A stretch of 18,247 nt of DNA from an uncultured Chlorobiota bacterium (GTDB taxonomy: Bacteria > Bacteroidota > Bacteroidia > Bacteroidales > JAADGE01). The translations under genes were made by a program, and so were the position numbers. Under the pieces are notes generated by a model. It did no database searches. It saw only the letters and a list, made by a program, of their open reading frames with translations, and was not told the origin of the DNA. This document shows, in pieces, positions 14,726-18,247 of this stretch (positions are counted from its first letter, which is position 1; each line of letters opens with the position of its first letter). The DNA lies in assembly GCA_947311125.1 (NCBI GenBank), contig CAMZKI010000102.1:1-18247 (forward strand), written 5' to 3'.

Positions 14726-16558
14726 ATGAAACAAAGAATAAAGTTCTTTTTCATATACTCGTTATTTTTTATGCTGTATTTTGCAACAGCCCGAATTATA
14801 TTCATACTTTATAATTTTGAACTTGCCGAAACACTCTCTGTATCAGATGTTTTTCTTTTAATTTTACACGGAGCGCATCAAGATGCTTCCGTAACAGGTT
14901 ATTTTTGCGTGCTTCCGGGATTGTTAATTATTCTAAGTCCCCGGATGAAACCAAAATATTACAGAAAGTTCATAAATATATATACGATACTTTTAATATT
15001 TATTTCAACTCTAATTATTATTTCGGATGCTGAACTATACAGAAATTGGAGGTTCAGAATTGATACTACGGTTTTGTTATATCTAAAAGACCCTGCAGAT
15101 GCGGCAGCGTCAACAGATATTAAAACATATATAAAACTTTTAACAATTTTTGTGTTATATTTTTCATTGAGTGTGTTTCTTTATAAAAAATATGTTGATA
15201 AAGCGTTAAAGAAGTTTAAAAAATCCGATATAATAACCTCATTGGTTTTTATTTTTATAACAGGTTCTTTAATTCTTCCGATAAGAGGTTCTGTCGGTAT
15301 TGCTCCGATGAATACCGGGATGGTTTATTTTTCTGAAAATAATATTTTTGCAAACCACTCTGCAATAAATGCAGTTTGGAATTTAGGAAGTGCTCTGGAA
15401 AAGTTTCAAAAAATTGAAAAGGTAAATTTTTTTGATGAAAAAACAGCAGAAAAGAATTTTCATTTTTTATATCCCCCTGCAAAAGAGAAAACAGATATTG
15501 ATAAAGTTCTTAAAATAAACAGACCGAATATTGTTATTGTAATTTTGGAAAGCTTTACGGCAAAAGTTGTAAAAGCTTTCGGCGGAAAAGACGGAGTAAC
15601 TCCGAATTTAAATAAAATAGCCGAAGAAGGTATTATTTTTAAAAACTTTTATGCAACCGGAGACAGAACCGTAAAGGGAATATTTGCAATACTAAGCGGC
15701 TACCCGTCACTTCCTAAAACAAGTATGATGAGCTATCCGAATAAAGCAGAAAAAGTACCTACAATAACGGAAAAATTAAAAAATTCGGGCTACAGTACGG
15801 AATGGGTTTGCGGGTTTGATATAAATTTTGCAGATATAAAGCCTTATCTGTTACATAATAAATTTGACAAGGTTATTACAATTAATGATTTTTCGAAAGC
15901 AAACATAAATTCAAAATGGGGAGTTCACGACCATATTGTTTTCAATAAACTGTATGAAGAGTGCAAAGCCGACACAAGCCTTTATTTTAAAGTTTGTATG
16001 ACACTGAGCAGCCACGAACCTTTTGACGTTCCTATGAAAACTGTTTTTAGGGGAAATGACGAAGACAGTCGTTTTTTAAACTCTGTTTATTACACGGATA
16101 AATCAATCGGGGAATTTATCCGCAAAATGAAAACCTTAAAAAACCGGAATAATACACTGATAATTTTTGTTGCCGATCATGGAAGCAGGTTGCCCGAAAA
16201 CACAAGCCCTTATGTTCCCGGAAGGTATAAAATACCGATGATTTGGACGGGAGGAGCTATAAAAAAAGACACCGTAATTAATAAGTTTGCAGGACAAACG
16301 GATATCTCAGCAACGCTGCTTTCCCTGTTAAATATCAATACCGATGATTTTATTTTCGGAAAAGATATTTTTTCAAAACAATCAAAGAGTTTTGCATTTT
16401 ACAGTTTTAATAACGGTTTCGGTTTTATTACCGATTCAACAACACAGGTTTTTGATATTAACAAAAATGACTACTTTATGTATAAAAACACAGATGAAAA
16501 CAATGTTTTCGGGAAAGCATATCTGCAATACTTAACCAATGATTTTATTAAAAAATAA
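14726..16558 (+). CDS. LTA synthase-like membrane sulfatase (phosphoglycerol transferase family)
   Basis: The protein has about five transmembrane segments in residues 1-190 (near 7-27, 37-70, 82-100, 135-153, 168-186), then a periplasmic alkaline-phosphatase/sulfatase domain (~265-600). Catalytic features are Glu275 in VILESF (272-277), the likely nucleophile Thr316 in TGDRTVKG (311-318), His430 in SSHEPFDVP (428-436) and Asp484-His485 in VADHGSR (482-488). LtaS cleaves phosphatidylglycerol, transfers glycerol phosphate and releases diacylglycerol; Gram-negative relatives (OpgB, EptA-like) decorate glucans or lipid A. This host appears Gram-negative, so the acceptor is unlikely to be lipoteichoic acid. 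Ends 5 bases from the convergent trmB. Confidence 0.87.
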   Translation: MKQRIKFFFIYSLFFMLYFATARIIFILYNFELAETLSVSDVFLLILHGAHQDASVTGYFCVLPGLLIILSPRMKPKYYRKFINIYTILLIFISTLIIISDAELYRNWRFRIDTTVLLYLKDPADAAASTDIKTYIKLLTIFVLYFSLSVFLYKKYVDKALKKFKKSDIITSLVFIFITGSLILPIRGSVGIAPMNTGMVYFSENNIFANHSAINAVWNLGSALEKFQKIEKVNFFDEKTAEKNFHFLYPPAKEKTDIDKVLKINRPNIVIVILESFTAKVVKAFGGKDGVTPNLNKIAEEGIIFKNFYATGDRTVKGIFAILSGYPSLPKTSMMSYPNKAEKVPTITEKLKNSGYSTEWVCGFDINFADIKPYLLHNKFDKVITINDFSKANINSKWGVHDHIVFNKLYEECKADTSLYFKVCMTLSSHEPFDVPMKTVFRGNDEDSRFLNSVYYTDKSIGEFIRKMKTLKNRNNTLIIFVADHGSRLPENTSPYVPGRYKIPMIWTGGAIKKDTVINKFAGQTDISATLLSLLNINTDDFIFGKDIFSKQSKSFAFYSFNNGFGFITDSTTQVFDINKNDYFMYKNTDENNVFGKAYLQYLTNDFIKK

Positions 16559-16563
16559 TGTTT

Positions 16564-17256
16564 TTATTCTTTCGGGTTTATAAATTCTGATTTTCCGTTT
16601 AAACGGAATTTTAAATAGGTAATCTTAAGTCCGTCTTCCAGAAACTTTTGCTCATAAAATGTTTTAATTTCTGTTACTTCATTTTTAACATCTGTTCTGT
16701 ACAAATCATCTGTCGAGAAAAGAGTCTCAATATTGTTTACAGCTGTAATTTCCTTTGTAAACTCGTGCATTAAAACACTGTCGGTTTTGAGGTGAATTAT
16801 TCCTTTCGGATGTAGAATTTCCGAATAAATTTTAAGAAAACGGGCAGAAGTAAGGCGTTTTTTCATTTTTTTCGGTTGGGGGTCCGGAAAAGTTATCCAG
16901 ATTTCACGAATTTCGCCGGGTGCAAAAAAAGATGTAAGAAACTCCACTTTATTTCTGATAAAAGCTGCATTTTTTAAACCCTCTTCTTTTACGGTTTTTG
17001 CGCCACGCCAAAGTCGCGGACCTTTTATATCGATACCGACAAAATTTTTTTCGGGATATTTACGGGCAAGACCAACCGTATATTCGCCTTTTCCGCAACC
17101 GACTTCCAAAATAACGGGGTTGTTGTTCTTAAAATACTCTTTGTTCCATTTTCCCTTCAGGAAAAAATTACCGGTAAACATTTCTTGTGCCGACGGTTGA
17201 AAAAGGTGTTCAAATGTTTCATTTTCTTTAAATCGTTTAAGTTTGTTTTTTCCCAT
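16564..17256 (-). CDS. trmB: tRNA (guanine-N7-)-methyltransferase
   Basis: TrmB methylates G46 in the variable loop of tRNA using S-adenosylmethionine. The 230 residues contain the SAM motif ILEVGCGKGEYT (49-60), GIDIKGPRLWRGAK (75-88), the family signature TFPDPQPKKMKKRL (122-135) and the C-terminal EIKTFYEQKFLEDG (196-209) that contacts substrate and cofactor. All are complete. It begins 1 base after the stop of the Nudix gene, so the two are certainly co-transcribed, and ends tail-to-tail with the LTA-synthase-like gene with no terminator between. Confidence 0.96.
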   Translation of the reverse strand: MGKNKLKRFKENETFEHLFQPSAQEMFTGNFFLKGKWNKEYFKNNNPVILEVGCGKGEYTVGLARKYPEKNFVGIDIKGPRLWRGAKTVKEEGLKNAAFIRNKVEFLTSFFAPGEIREIWITFPDPQPKKMKKRLTSARFLKIYSEILHPKGIIHLKTDSVLMHEFTKEITAVNNIETLFSTDDLYRTDVKNEVTEIKTFYEQKFLEDGLKITYLKFRLNGKSEFINPKE

Positions 17257-17257
17257 T

Positions 17258-17890
17258 TCAATTAAAATCTTTTTTTAACAAATCTGCAAATTCGCTTAAA
17301 ATCATAGCGGAAGCACCCCATATTTCAAATTCTTTAAAAACGTAAAAAGGTGCCGTTATTTTTTCGTTTCTTGTCGAGACGTATTTTTCTGTTTTTTTTG
17401 CGAAAACAACCGTTTTAAAATCAGCAAAATAAACTTCCTGAACTTCTTTTTTATTAATACGTACTTTCGGAAAATAATCAATTATTCCGACAAAAGGATA
17501 AACTAAGAATTTACTGACAGGAATAAACAAGGGGGTTAAACCTCGTATTATTCTGACATCTTCTTTTTTTATGCCGACTTCCTCTTCTGTTTCGCGTAAT
17601 GCCGTATATTCAAGATTCTTGTCCTGTATCTCAACTTTTCCTCCCGGAAAAGCAATTTGTCCGGAATGGCTGCCGTTATCTTCCGCACGCTTGATAAAAA
17701 CGAGCTTATAAGTTTCGTTTTTCGGAAACAGCAATAAAAGGACGGCACTTTTTTTAACGCTGTTTATATCAAAATCATAAGACATATTCAATCGGCTTTC
17801 AGGCATCATCTTGAGATGAGAAGAATGTCCCGGAAGCTTGTTTTGCACAGCTTTAATAAGTTTCGCTTTAAGATTTTCGGCATTGCTCAT
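17258..17890 (-). CDS. CoA pyrophosphatase-like Nudix hydrolase
   Basis: This 210-residue Nudix protein has the Nudix box ending in LRETEEEVGI (98-107) preceded by SGQIAFPGGKVE (76-87). The combined SHSGQIAFPGG pattern is the signature of the NudL/Pcd1 group, which hydrolyses coenzyme A and its derivatives to phosphopantetheine and adenosine 3',5'-bisphosphate. The glutamates of the box that bind Mg are present (102-104). Its start lies 8 bases after the permease stop, and its own stop is 1 base before trmB. A house-cleaning role for oxidised CoA is the family expectation; other nucleoside diphosphate substrates are possible. Confidence 0.88.
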   Translation of the reverse strand: MSNAENLKAKLIKAVQNKLPGHSSHLKMMPESRLNMSYDFDINSVKKSAVLLLLFPKNETYKLVFIKRAEDNGSHSGQIAFPGGKVEIQDKNLEYTALRETEEEVGIKKEDVRIIRGLTPLFIPVSKFLVYPFVGIIDYFPKVRINKKEVQEVYFADFKTVVFAKKTEKYVSTRNEKITAPFYVFKEFEIWGASAMILSEFADLLKKDFN

Positions 17891-17898
17891 TGCATTAT

Positions 17899-18132
17899 TT
17901 ATTTAAAAGAAATTGTTTTTGACGGATGAATTTTTGCAACCAACAAAGCCGGCAATATTAACACTAAAATACTTATAATCAATGTCCCGGCATTTAACAA
18001 TAAGATATTAAAAATATTAAAATCAACAGGGACACTGTCAACATAATACAAATCAGGATTAAGCGGAATGAGTTTAAAAAATCGCTGCAACAATAAAATA
18101 CCGATGCTCAATATATTGCCGATTATTAATCC
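17899..18132 (-). CDS. LolC/LolE-like FtsX-family ABC permease, C-terminal end only
   Basis: This is the last ~78 residues of a permease. It begins at GLIIGN (codons 18132-18115) and reads through LLLQRFFKLIPLNPDLYY and YYVDSVPVDFN to a hydrophobic segment (NAGTLIISILVLILPALL) and ends AKIHPSKTISFK. From memory this is the typical end of the lipoprotein-releasing (LolC/E, FtsX) permeases of Bacteroidota: a periplasmic strand region, the last membrane helix and a short 'P-x-K-x-I-x-F' tail. The 5' part is missing because the sequence turns back on itself near 18126-18132. The frame is open upstream only to a stop at 18142-18144, inside the inverted copy. It precedes the Nudix gene by 8 bases. 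Confidence 0.7.
   Translation of the reverse strand, partial: GLIIGNILSIGILLLQRFFKLIPLNPDLYYVDSVPVDFNIFNILLLNAGTLIISILVLILPALLVAKIHPSKTISFK
17941..18062 (+). repeat. Left arm of a 122-bp inverted repeat
   Basis: This arm is the reverse complement of 18126-18247 with one mismatch (18055 against 18133) in 122 bases. It is the true coding end of the permease gene. The match reaches the very last base of the window, so the full arm length is unknown. Confidence 0.95.
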
Positions 18133-18247
18133 AGATTTGTATTATGTTGACAGTGTCCCTGTTGATTTTAATATTTTTAATATCTTATTGTTAAATGCCG
18201 GGACATTGATTATAAGTATTTTAGTGTTAATATTGCCGGCTTTGTTG
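18126..18247 (-). repeat. Right arm of the inverted repeat (flipped permease tail)
   Basis: On the plus strand this arm encodes NPDLYYVDSVPVDFN and onward in frame from 18128, the same permease tail as the minus strand 120 bases to the left, with one synonymous difference (CCA for CCT, proline). The 63-base spacer 18063-18125 is single copy. The arm joins the genuine gene through a 7-base shared GGATTAA, which suggests a template-switch junction. Confidence 0.95.

Noticed and set aside
17941..18247. Reading the terminal inverted repeat as a transposon end, phase-variable invertible segment or integron-like structure
   Set aside because: The arms are coding sequence of the permease tail, there is no recombinase or transposase, and the spacer is only 63 bases of the same gene.

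Overview
The window looks like a piece of a Bacteroidota (Bacteroidetes) chromosome, probably environmental. It is AT-rich and tightly packed with housekeeping genes. Several start sites are preceded by the TAnnTTTG -7 element typical of this phylum, Shine-Dalgarno sequences are mostly absent, and the gene families (Rossmann/DUF2520 protein beside a KdsC-like phosphatase, pyrB-pyrI, large-loop O-antigen ligase, LTA-synthase-like membrane sulfatase) fit the group. No phage genes, insertion sequences, CRISPR arrays, tRNAs or rRNAs were seen.

Layout: 44-1423 (+) is a secreted outer-membrane beta-barrel protein, followed by a strong 18-bp stem-loop. 1566-1970 (+) is the ribosome-rescue hydrolase ArfB, whose stop codon overlaps that of a convergent gene cluster. 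Read from the minus strand, that cluster is a Crp/Fnr-type regulator (5068-4370), an O-antigen-ligase-like membrane protein (4316-2730) and a ComB-like phosphatase (2692-1967). Diverging from the regulator across an AT-rich 265-bp gap is etfB-etfA (5334-7088, +), the electron-transfer flavoprotein, closed by a clear intrinsic terminator. Next come a Rossmann/DUF2520 protein and a KdsC-like HAD phosphatase (7186-8552, +).

The centre of the window is a minus-strand pyrimidine operon, 13682-8597, in the order pyrD, pyrC, pyrE-pyrF fusion, pyrB, pyrI. It covers every step of UMP synthesis after carbamoyl phosphate. The operon has a textbook Bacteroidota promoter (TTTG-N18-TAACTTTG) just before pyrD and a terminator-like hairpin inside the first codons of pyrD. 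The fused gene is the most striking item. It has the domain order of animal and plant UMP synthase (OPRT then ODCase), and both domains and the linker carry sequence blocks very close to the eukaryotic enzyme as I remember it, rather than to typical bacterial PyrE and PyrF.

Upstream of the operon are a diacylglycerol/lipid kinase (14616-13747, -) and, divergently, an LTA-synthase-like phosphoglycerol transferase (14726-16558, +); the pair could form a phospholipid headgroup-transfer and recycling module. The right end holds a minus-strand set: the 3' end of a LolE/FtsX-type permease, a CoA-pyrophosphatase-like Nudix hydrolase and trmB. The last ~120 bp are an inverted, nearly perfect copy of the permease tail, which most likely is a contig-end or amplification artefact rather than biology.
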